Translations under genes and position numbers: made by a program
Shown: in pieces, positions 21,436 through 29,690 of the stretch
Position numbering within the stretch: the stretch's first letter is position 1
How the letters are laid out: each line of letters opens with the position of its first letter
Assembly (NCBI GenBank): GCA_032433595.1
Contig: JASWJB010000371.1
Span: 1-38,363 of the forward strand
Origin: Conoideocrella luteorostrata
Taxonomy: Eukaryota; Ascomycota; Sordariomycetes; Hypocreales; Clavicipitaceae
Reading direction: 5' to 3'
Length of the DNA: 38,363 nucleotides
Notes under the pieces: model-generated
What the model saw: the letters and a program-made list of their open reading frames with translations, nothing else
Database searches by the model: none
What the model was told of the DNA's origin: nothing

Positions 21436-22431
21436 GGCTGCATGTCGGAGATTGCAGGGTGTGGAGTCGCGCTTGGTTAATATGATTGAGCTTGGAACCT
21501 CGACGGCGTGAAAGACAGCTCGCAACTACTACAATGGACGACAAGAGACGTGGCGAGGTGGAGCCGGTGAAGAAGGAAGCACATGGACAATAGCGAGCAT
21601 CGTCCAGTACGTGGCTCCCGCTACGAAAAGGTTTTTGTCGTTTAGCGAACGCTTTCGAGGCAGGGATTGGATCTGGCAACAGCGGCGTTTCTCATTTTGC
21701 TTTAACATTACATACGCCAATGACTAGTCAAAGCACCCCTCATTCGATAGCCCACACGTGTTTTGTCCTTTATCTTCTGTGAAGCTTTGAAGGTTTTGTT
21801 GGGGTTCCTGATGCTCTGAGCTTATTCACTCTGTTGACTCCTCCAGGCCAATGGCCGAAGGGCTACTAGAACTCCATGACAGGTCTCCCATCTAGAACCG
21901 ACAAGTTCGACGTTGGTGGCTTGCCTAGCAATGCCACTACACTTTGAACTGAGGACCACGCCAACTTTTATCTCGCTTTAGACTGGCGGTGGACGCGCCA
22001 TGGTAGTTGCTTAGTGTTGCTCTAGGCCATCTTGGACGTGCAATTGACTTTCCCTTCCCTCAATAACCCATTTGAGGTTTTTTTTTTTGTCTATTGAGAG
22101 GCGAATATCGAACCACTTTTTCGTCACCACTGTCTGTTGACGAACGTTCTCGAAGTCATGGACAAGAAAATTGCTCAGCTGATTTTGCGTTTTGGAAGAA
22201 TTATAAAGTAAGGCTGTCCCCCCCGAGCCGAGATGATATCAACTTGATCTCGTTAAGTTTCTCAATTCGAGTTCCTCCTCTCCTTTTGGGGTAAGCCTTT
22301 CATCAGGATTCACTCGTTTCCCATACACTGTACCGTTGCACTCGTTTTACTCCATTCCCTACCCCTTTAATACTTTTATTCTTCCATCACTCTACCTACC
22401 CAGCTTGTGTTTTCCCACCAATCTCCCCAAG
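21436..22431. other. Intergenic region between the ORMDL gene and the GPI-anchored repeat protein
   Basis: No gene seen. The left part is the ORMDL 3' region. A T-tract lies at about 22079-22090 and a TATAAAG box at 22202, 230 bases before the next start codon. The 5' leader near 22330-22430 is CT-rich, ending in CCCAAG just before the ATG. Confidence 0.5.
22202..22208 (+). promoter_or_regulatory. Possible TATA box of the GPI-anchored repeat protein
   Basis: TATAAAG lies 230 bases before the ATG, followed by a CT-rich leader. Position and match are reasonable for a fungal TATA element, but nothing else confirms it. Confidence 0.35.
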
Positions 22432-23808
22432 ATGAAGCCTCAGGTTCTCTTAGTCCTTGCTGCCTCTCTGGAAGGGATCAGTGCAGCCGTTGCCAACGCT
22501 GGCAGCCCCAACGCTCCCGCGGCTCGTGAGATCGCCGAGGCTGAGATGCATGCTCAGAAGCGCGGTGCCACCGAGTCCACGCCTGAGTCCTGGAAGCAGG
22601 TTGCCAACAACGCAAAGGCGGCAAAGGATGAGAAGGAGGCCAAGAAAGACGGTAAGAAGTGCGAGGTGTGCAAGTGCTGGGAGTGCAAGTGCTGCTCGCT
22701 CACGCACTCGACTGTGTATCCTACTCCTACTGGCAAACCGCATCCCACTCATACCGAGACTCATACGAAGAAGAAGCCTGAGAAGACTACCTTGACCTAC
22801 ACGCACACTGGAAAGCATACTTATACCAAGCCTACGCACACGGATAAACCTACTCACACCAAGAAGAAGACTACCAAGACGTATGACTGTCCTACCCACA
22901 CTCACACTTGGAAGCCAACTGAGACAGAGACGGAGACCGAGGAGCCTACTTATACCTGGAAGCCTACTCATACTAAGAAGCCAACTCACACTTGGAAGCC
23001 AACTGAGACTGAGACAGAGACCGAGGAGCCTACTTATACTTGGAAGCCTACTCATACTAAGAAGCCTACCCATACTAAGAAGCCAACTCACACTTGGAAG
23101 CCAACTGAGACTGAGACGGAGACCGAGGAGCCTACTTATACTTGGAAGCCTACTCATACTAAGAAGCCTACCCATACCGGCAAGCCTACTCACACTTGGA
23201 AGCCAACTGAGACTGAGCCGGAGACGGAGACAGAGAAGCCGAAGCCTACCCATACTGGCAAGCCTACTCACAAGACTACCGAGACCATCACTCACACCCG
23301 CAAGCCTACCAAGACTCACACCACACCTCCCTGCACTACAGACCACCGCGATTGTGAGAAGTCTTGCTCCCACAAGCCAACCCACAAGCCAACCCACAAG
23401 CCAACCCACACCACTGACCCTTACCCTCACGACCCTTACCCCTATGACCCTTACAGTCCTATTGCTCGCCGAAATGTTGCTGTTGGATGCGACGGCGCTG
23501 ACTGCGACCTCCGCGACAAGATGGAAGCCCGTGATGCCAAGCCCCCCGCCGCTGTCAATGGCAACAAGCTGGCTGCTCGTGACTGCCCTGACACCCTCAG
23601 CTGCGTCACGCCTACGCCTACTCCTATTTGCCTGATCAAGACCAAAACCACCCCCGTTGTTGCTCCTACGGGTGTCGTCCCCAACAGCACCTGCGTGGGT
23701 AACTGCCCGTTCCCTACCCAGGTGCCCATCGGCGGTGGCGTCGATAACTCTGCTACTTCTGGCCTTGCCTTGCTGGCTGCTGTTATGGCGGGCATCCTCC
23801 TCGTTTAA
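22432..23808 (+). CDS. GPI-anchored cell-wall protein with Thr/His/Trp repeats and a metallothionein-like Cys cluster
   Basis: Single exon of 458 residues from the ATG at 22432; an upstream in-frame TTG is not a start. The N-terminus MKPQVLLVLAASLEGISAAV looks like a signal peptide. A Lys/Glu helix (about 52-76) leads into six cysteines at 77-88, arranged CX2CXCX2CXCC. Residues about 91-330 are low complexity, built from KPTHT-type steps with 28-residue tandem copies (HTWKPTETETETEEPTYTWK followed by PTHTKKPT) starting at about 158, 186, 220 and, altered, 254. A Cys-containing middle (301, 308, 312), a Tyr/Pro/Asp stretch (DPYPHDPYPYDPY), dibasic sites (KR 43-44, ARR 345-347) and further Cys pairs follow. 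The end, from about 440 (SATSGLALLAAV), is a hydrophobic tail typical of a GPI-anchor signal. The protein should be exported, O-glycosylated and wall-linked. I do not recognise a named family; metal binding is inference. Confidence 0.85.
   Translation: MKPQVLLVLAASLEGISAAVANAGSPNAPAAREIAEAEMHAQKRGATESTPESWKQVANNAKAAKDEKEAKKDGKKCEVCKCWECKCCSLTHSTVYPTPTGKPHPTHTETHTKKKPEKTTLTYTHTGKHTYTKPTHTDKPTHTKKKTTKTYDCPTHTHTWKPTETETETEEPTYTWKPTHTKKPTHTWKPTETETETEEPTYTWKPTHTKKPTHTKKPTHTWKPTETETETEEPTYTWKPTHTKKPTHTGKPTHTWKPTETEPETETEKPKPTHTGKPTHKTTETITHTRKPTKTHTTPPCTTDHRDCEKSCSHKPTHKPTHKPTHTTDPYPHDPYPYDPYSPIARRNVAVGCDGADCDLRDKMEARDAKPPAAVNGNKLAARDCPDTLSCVTPTPTPICLIKTKTTPVVAPTGVVPNSTCVGNCPFPTQVPIGGGVDNSATSGLALLAAVMAGILLV
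22903..23280 (+). repeat. Coding tandem repeat, 84-base units inside the GPI-anchored protein
   Basis: Copies start near 22903, 22987, 23089 and 23191. The first two are directly adjacent; each later copy is preceded by an extra six-codon step (HTKKPT or HTGKPT). The nucleotide identity between copies is high, so unequal recombination or slippage could change copy number between strains. Confidence 0.85.
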
Positions 23809-24133
23809 AGGGGTGGCATGCGTACCTTACAGCTATAACTGGTTGGATGCTGTTGTGATTCTAGCAGAGTGAGTTGTATGGGCAACAGCAACTGATCAAC
23901 TGGTATCTATCCAGGACTATTCATGGACTGCGCGAACGGGTGCCTAGCTGATCATGAGCCGCGGAGCAATCAGACCAACTAGGAGGAAAAGAAACAGAGA
24001 ATGGTAAAGAAAAGTTCATGTTGAGATCGAGACTGAAATGTGTTTCTTTAACACTGGGGGGATGGACAAGGAAAGATACCCAGAGAGAGAGGCCGAGATT
24101 GAGACTTGATACCTACGTTGGATACACACGAAC

Positions 24134-24162
24134 GAGATTGAGATTGAGATTGAGATTGAGAT
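24134..24162. repeat. GAGATT hexamer microsatellite
   Basis: Close to five tandem GAGATT units lead straight into a T-rich tract. It lies about 330 bases downstream of the GPI-anchored protein gene. Confidence 0.9.
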
Positions 24163-24766
24163 TTTTTGTTTTTTTGTTGTTTGGTGCGGATGTGGATGTC
24201 GTGTAGTGATGTCCACAGCGGTAGTACACGAACTTAATTAATCGATGAATTTCGTTTTGTTTACTATTGTCGGACCGATGAGATGAGATGTGTGAACCTG
24301 TGTGTTGCTGGCAGCTGCGTACCCTGCCTGGCAGCTATACACGCACGGCAAGTTCTATTATGTAATTTGCTATCTGGTTTCCAACCACGTCACGGGAGTA
24401 ACACTCGAGAACCGTACTGACTGGCTGCATATTACTACGAGGTGGTTGATGACATGGCGGCACTTGCATGTAGCCAGCCCGCCGTAAACACGAAATATCT
24501 CCGAGTGCCGCTGCCGCCGCGCCGCCGTCATCGTGGTCGAAAACACGGCAGGCTGAGCCGCCGGAGCGGAGCGGGAGGGAGCTGCCTAATGGGGCAGGTG
24601 TCGGCGGGGCTGGCTGTATTGCACGCATGGTCCGCTTGTAAAGTACGAACGGTCGTGCGGTTTGAATGAACGAATGGACGGCGACACTGGGTGTTGTTAT
24701 TTGGTGGTGTGGTGTTGTGATGTGTTGTGGAGTGTGGTGTGGTGTGGTTTGGTGTGGTTTGGCAGC

Positions 24767-24801
24767 GGGTGATGGGTGATGGGTGATGGGTGATGGGTGA
24801 T
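24767..24801. repeat. GGGTGAT heptamer microsatellite, five copies
   Basis: Five perfect tandem copies of GGGTGAT are followed by GACGGATGAT. The unit is unrelated to the dispersed TACTCCG heptamer. Confidence 0.9.
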
Positions 24802-25511
24802 GACGGATGATACTGGAAAGGAACAAAGGAAAGCAGATGGATGGCTGGCTGGTGAAGAGATACTTGATTGCTAGACTAACCGGACGGCTCTTCGTATTGC
24901 TTGACAATATTTCTATTCTGGGCCACCATATCATCACGAAAGCGTCGCTAAGTGGATGATGGAATAACCATTTCGTGGAGGTCCCTCAGAAGCACCGTCC
25001 GCCTTTTAAGCATCGCCAGCGAACCATTTAGCTTCGTCAAGGCCCTTCCTTTCTTTCTGATATAGCCCTCGACTACGGAGTACTACTTCGTTATCAAGCA
25101 CAGAAATGTACGGAGGGCGGAGCACGGCTCATTTGATTGTCGTCGTATCAACACCTCTTCCACGTCTCCATCGCGGCCGTCCCCCCGCCGATTGGACCCC
25201 AAGCACTACATCCTCCCTGCCGAGTAGTTACTCCGTAGAATGTGGAGAGATCAGCGCCCATCCGGACTCGCCATCGCTGGCCGGCCAGCGGGCAAGCAGA
25301 CAGACAGACCCCTCTTGTCCTCGGCCCATCGTGAGCCCTCCCCAAAACGCCAAGGTAGCTCGGAATCCGAGCAGGCGCAATCCAGAAACGCAAGTAGCCG
25401 TGCCGTGATGGTGATGGCGGCGGCGGCGGCGGTGGTGGTGGGACGTCCGGTAAATGAAATCATATAAACCGGAGGGCTCTTTGTTCGTGCGTCCATATAA
25501 GCAGTCGGACT

Positions 25512-25518
25512 ATAAAGG
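25512..25518 (+). promoter_or_regulatory. Possible TATA box of the O-methyltransferase gene
   Basis: CTATAAAG lies about 210 bases before the ATG at 25725. A second AT-rich candidate, TTTATATACC, lies at about 25545-25554. Either could position transcription; the CT/CACT-rich leader between them and the ATG fits a fungal 5' untranslated region. Confidence 0.35.
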
Positions 25519-25724
25519 CGTCTTCTGGCCCTCCTCCTCATATTTATATACCACATACTTCGTATGCACAGAAGTACAGGAGATGTAGTTACTCCCCATC
25601 ACTCACTCACTCACTCATTCATCACTCCTGTCATCTCATCTCATCACCCACTCACTGACTTGCTCACGATCGCTCACACGAACGTGCGTGCTGGTTAATT
25701 AGTTCGTTCCTCCGACCACCCACC

Positions 25725-26854
25725 ATGAAAGGCGGCTACACTCGTCTCTACGACGACAAGTCCACCGGCGACAAGGTCAGCGAATACGCCGATTCGCATT
25801 CCACGCCTCTGCCCGGCCACATCACCGAGTTCCATGCCCAGGCGTCTGAGAGCCGCGCGGACTCCAACATGCTGAGCTCGAATTTCCAGTCCAAGCTGCA
25901 TTTGTTTCTGGCGAGAGCTACAGGCGCCAAGAGAGGTGAGTTTGGAGTCTACCCCCCCCAGCAGTAAAACGCTTCCCCGCCATGCTTTTGCCGTGCTTCT
26001 TCCCACCTGGCTGCACGCACTCCCGTCGTATCCCGTACCATTTATTTCAGGCCTCCCATGCGCCCTCCCCCCCTTCCCTCCCTAGCTATATCTGAGACGG
26101 AGCCGCGCATCGTGAACTCGCCAGCTAACGTGCGGGGTACCATGAACAGTTCTCGAAGTCGGCGTCTACGTCGGCTACTCAGCCATGCTCTGGGCCCATG
26201 CCGTCGGGCCTGATGGCCTCGTTACGGGTCTCGAGTACAGTGCCGAATTGGCTGACATAGCGAACAAGGCTATTGCCAAAGAGGGCATTAAGAACGTGGA
26301 CATTATAGTGGGCGATGCCGCCGAGACGTACGACACCCCCTTCCTCATCACGGCTATTCAATAATCCAATTCCTCCCCCTGGCCCCGTTTTTGTCATTCC
26401 ACTAACACAACTATCGTTAAACTATTCTGCCCATGTGATGTTGATAACGACACAAGTACTCCGTAAACAGTTGCGACTTGCAACATCGCGCTAACCCCCG
26501 CCTCTTGTTAGTCTCCCTGCCGTAAATGCTGCCACTCCCTACGACATCATCTTCCTGGACGCCGACAAGACCGGCTACTCAAACTACCTGTCCATCATCC
26601 TGGCTAATTCCCAGCCCGGAGGGCAGAACCGCCTCCTCCGTCCCGGCGGCCTCATTGTTGCCGATAACGTCCTTCGCAGGGGCCACGTGGCGGACCCGAC
26701 GCGGACTGATGGTGAGTTGCAGGACCGGGGCGAGTGGAATCTCCATATCGAGGCAGTTCGGAAGTTTAACGACCAGGTGCTTGCGGAGAAGAGGTTGGAG
26801 ACGTTTTTGATGCCGCTGTGGGATGGACTGAGTCTCATTAGATTGGTCGACTAA
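25725..26854 (+). CDS. Class I SAM-dependent O-methyltransferase (caffeoyl-CoA OMT type), three exons
   Basis: Transfers a methyl group from S-adenosylmethionine to a hydroxyl, usually of a catechol-like substrate, with a divalent metal. Exons are 25725-25935, 26150-26327 and 26512-26854, giving 243 residues. The introns (214 and 184 bases) use GTGAGT...CAG with a GCTAAC branch point, and GTACGA...TAG. The SAM-binding motif is LEVGVYVGYSA (about 72-82), followed by the acidic GLEYS and VGDAAETLP. The metal site shows FLDADKTGY (144-152, D146) and GGLIVADNVLRRG, with D181 and N182 as ligands. The end, FLMPLWDGLSLIRLVD, matches the family. Length is normal for the family. The substrate cannot be told; no biosynthetic genes lie next to it. 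Intron 2 contains one copy of the dispersed CTCCGTA heptamer (26459). Confidence 0.93.
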
Positions 26855-26862
26855 GATGTCGA

Positions 26863-27018
26863 ATGCCAGAGTATAGGAAGGACGGCACCGACTGGAAAGA
26901 CATGCGCGCCAAGGTTGTCTTTACCCGTGAAGGCCATGGATACGCCATGGAAGAGTGGTACCACGCGAGAATGCTTGAGAATCTCTTAAATAGAATAGCT
27001 TATCATTCTTCATGGTAA
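26863..27018 (+). pseudogene. Possible gene remnant of 51 codons at the edge of an AT-rich island
   Basis: An ATG-to-TAA frame starts 8 bases after the O-methyltransferase stop. Its first 40 codons read like real protein (MPEYRKDGTDWKDMRAKVVF, then TREGHGYAMEEWYHARMLEN) and are GC-rich, whereas the last codons run into the AT-rich island. I do not recognise the family. It may be the surviving tail of a gene destroyed by RIP or rearrangement, part of the 3' untranslated region, or a real small gene. Confidence 0.3.
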
Positions 27019-27240
27019 TTAAAAAAAAACCCACCCAACTAGAGAAATGCTTATTCTAAGCCTATTAATTTTAAAGGTGTAAGCAATTCTCATTTTAGTC
27101 TATAGACTATTAAATTAATAAACAAGGCTCGCCCTCAGAACTATTTAATTAACTGTTTAATTGTGAGAACTGGCTTCCTATAGTAACTTAGCAGTCTTTT
27201 TACTAAATTTTGGACTGTTAACACACTCAAAGATAATAAA
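26985..27240. other. AT-rich island, probable RIP relic
   Basis: About 250 bases with strongly raised A and T content and frequent TA steps stand between gene sequences of ordinary composition. No frame, terminal repeat or target-site duplication can be recognised, so the original element is unknown. Confidence 0.45.
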
Positions 27241-27484
27241 GCCTGGAATGAGCAACAACATCGCTGCAAGTAAACAGTCACGCGCCTTGTCCGAACCCCG
27301 TCGCATGTTCAACCATTACCGTGATAAAAAGACTTCAACTTCACCCACCATTAGTTTCTTCATCCGTCAATTAAACTACTGCATCCAAACGTCGTGTAAA
27401 TCATCAGTCCCCTGTCGCGTCGCTTTTGTAAATGTGGAGGCAAGCGGGCCTTCTTTTGGATCTCCCCGAGATAAGAGATGTTGT

Positions 27485-28247
27485 TTACCAGAAGCGTCGT
27501 CGGCCGCCAGTGGCTGGAGCGTCGTTCCAAGTCTCCTTGTGGCGATCAGAGTTCTTCTTCTTGCGAGCAAAGCAGCAAGTGACAAACACGATGGCGGCAC
27601 CGACTAGAGTGAAAAGAGCAGCGACGAGAATCAGCCAGATGCCGGAACCCCACTTGGCATGGCTTACTCCGGTGTCGTTGACATCCTTCTTGATGATGGC
27701 AAAGGCGACAAAGTCGCAAATCATCGCGACAAGAGTCACCACGAATGTGAGGAGTGAGACGAGAGAGGCCAAGAAAGAGCCAACGATGCCGCTTCCGATG
27801 CAGAGAAGGAAGGCAATAAAGCATAGGCCCGTGGCGACAGGGTGCAGAACCATGACTCTGGTCAGTCCCTTGGCGGTGGTGGCAGAGGCATCGCTGAAGT
27901 CGCTGCCATCGAGGCTCCTCATGAGCCCGGCTGGATCGTAGCCAATCTTGGAGCGAGTGCATTCATCCGAGCCACCACTAATACAGGTTTTGTTAGCGAC
28001 CAAAGCCACAGCCTATGAACACGTCAATAGACGGGCCATGAAGGTAAACTTACTTGATGCCTCGAACACAGTACCCGAATGTACCAAATGTTACCTCTTG
28101 AGCTGAGGCAGAATTTCTGCCAAGGTCGACGTGCATCATCGAGAGGCCATTGACCACCGGTGACGTGATGTCGACGACGATAAGCAAGACAAAGGCCACA
28201 AACAGGAAGAATGTGCCGATGTGGTGAACAAACTTGCCGAATCCCAT
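27485..28247 (-). CDS. SUR7/PalI family membrane protein, two exons
   Basis: Exon 1 is 28247-28054, the intron is 27978-28053 (76 bases, GTAAGT, branch CGCTAAC, acceptor TTAG) and exon 2 is 27977-27485, giving 228 residues. The first membrane segment is near 10-30 (FFLFVAFVLLIVVDITS). It is followed by an extracellular loop with GTFGYCVRGI joined by the splice to NGGSDECTRSKIGYDP; the paired cysteines are the claudin-like signature of SUR7/PalI proteins. Three more membrane segments follow (ATGLCFIAFLLCIGSGI, LLTFVVTLVAMICDFVAFAI and GIWLILVAALFTLVGAAIVF). A short basic cytosolic tail ends RRRFW. Such proteins act in eisosomes, cell-wall integrity or ambient-pH signalling (PalI/Rim9); which of these applies here cannot be decided, although the short tail is unlike the long tail of classical PalI. 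Confidence 0.9.
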
Positions 28248-29690
28248 CTTGAATAGATTTCGTGGTTATTTGAACGTGTGTGCTGTAATGAGAGAGAGGT
28301 GACCCTGCGCTCTTATTTCGCTGATGGGTCCTCGTGGGAGCTCTTCAGTCGAATATGACGGGTGATGGAAGGTCAAAGACACACACACGCGGGCGACGAC
28401 GGCTGAGCAAGTGTACCTAATAGTCTTTCTTGTACGGAGCAGGAAACAGAAAATTGGAGGAGCAAGCCCGGGCATATAAATCGTCAATGTCTCATGATCA
28501 TGGGTGTCCTCTTGCCCCAGATTGGACCATTTTGCTTGGGCTTTGGGACTGGACCACGCAACCCTGGTCAATCTGCGACGTCATTTCAGAGTACATTGAC
28601 TCCGTAGTTGATCACCCCTGCGCTTCTGGGTCTGAGGGTTAACCACAGTGAGCTGTGGGCTGCAAGCGTGGACAGAGGAGGGCGACACTGAAATTGATTT
28701 CATTTGGCCAGGGGGTGACGTAGCAGCGAGCAGAGCTGTGAAGTCAGACAAGACCTTGTCGTGGGTCTACAAGCTGCCCTGATTTTAGCCACACCTTACC
28801 AGATAGATCACACAGACTAACCAGTCCGCAGCCCGTACTCCATAGTGCCATGTGAAATGGCTTGGGCAGAGTCGGCAACGAGCCCGTACGAATTATTGTC
28901 GTGGGGGCGTGTGGAGGAGCTGTGGATTCGCCCTGGCGTAGCATGGCGCAGAATAAGTGCTCCGTACAGCAGAATCTACCGGGGTACTCCGTACTGTGGC
29001 ACAGCATCCAGGCTATTTGCACCTCGATCTAGTGCCGATCAACCGATGCTGGGTTATTCGTCGACACGGCCACACTTCTCCGCGTGGATCAAGTTCTGTT
29101 GTTGTTTTGTGCCTGTCGATACTTCGTCATAGTTCGCGACGGTCACACCGTGCCCACTCAAAGTGTTGCTGTGCCTTGCTTGGTGGCTTCTGAAGATTCC
29201 AAGTGCATTTCCCATCTCCAGTTACCCATTCGGGCCATTTTCAGAAATCAAGGAAGCCATGCGCCTCGGTATGGTTTCGACTAGTAATGTCTTAACACTT
29301 GTAGTAGTGTTGCCAGCAGTCCAACTCAAGAGTCGCTCCAAAATGAGCCAGTTCCATTCCTGTTTAGAGATGATGAGGCATGTACTCCGTACTCCGTACT
29401 CCGTAGTGCCCATTCCTAGACCGCCTGGGAGATTCCCAATTTCCCTTGGCTCGGGCTCATCCAACTATGACGATGCTTGATGATAGGTGTTGCGGGATAG
29501 CGCGCCTCTACTCATAGCTACTTCTAACATTGCCATCATGGGTCTGGGCAAGCTGAAAAAAAAAAGGCTTGTTTGGCTATTGACCTGCCCGTGAGTTGCC
29601 CTCATGGCGGCGCTCTCCAACGGGCTCCCATAGCATGATTTTGCTGCTATTGTGCCCCACCCTGTGATGAGGCAGGAGGCTGGAGTGTTT
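28248..29690. other. Intergenic region with dense heptamers
   Basis: No supportable gene in 1.4 kb. Seven exact heptamers lie at 28433, 28600, 28960, 28987, 29385, 29392 and 29399, the last three in perfect tandem. The left side is the SUR7/PalI promoter and the right side is the 3' region of the uncharacterised minus-strand gene, with an A-tract at about 29556-29565. Confidence 0.5.
29383..29406. repeat. Three tandem copies of the TACTCCG heptamer
   Basis: The sequence GTACTCCGTACTCCGTACTCC continues into GTAG: three exact 7-base units head to tail. The same unit is scattered singly through most intergenic regions of the window, so this tandem site shows the basic repeat length. Confidence 0.9.

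Larger units (their letters stand above)
23809..25724. other. 1.9 kb intergenic region before the O-methyltransferase gene
   Basis: No supportable gene. It contains a GAGATT microsatellite (24134-24162), a GGGTGAT heptamer microsatellite (24767-24801), GT-rich tracts near 24700-24760, and exact TACGGAG/CTCCGTA heptamers at 25074, 25109 and 25231. A 200-codon minus-strand frame at 24335-24937 is largely made by these simple repeats and has no domain. The right end is the O-methyltransferase promoter and a CACT/TCATC-rich leader. Confidence 0.45.
26855..27484. other. Intergenic region with a small orphan frame and an AT-rich island
   Basis: Just after the O-methyltransferase stop is a 51-codon frame (listed separately) that ends inside an AT-rich island at about 26985-27240. 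The island is rich in TTAA, TATAG and TTAATTAA-like steps and holds a 12-base palindrome AGTCTATAGACT near 27098. It looks like a RIP-mutated relic. The right end is the 3' region of the SUR7/PalI gene. Confidence 0.5.

Noticed and set aside
22450..23430. 326-codon minus-strand frame opposite the GPI-anchored protein
   Set aside because: It is antisense to a repetitive gene that has a signal peptide, Cys motifs and a GPI tail. Repeats keep the reverse frame open.
24335..24937. 200-codon minus-strand frame with His/Thr/Pro repeats
   Set aside because: Its body is the translation of the GGGTGAT and GTGTGG simple repeats, so repeat structure explains the open frame.
25725..28247. A secondary-metabolite or pigment cluster around the O-methyltransferase
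   Set aside because: Its neighbours are a SUR7/PalI membrane protein and a wall protein, with no synthase, P450, transporter or pathway regulator nearby.
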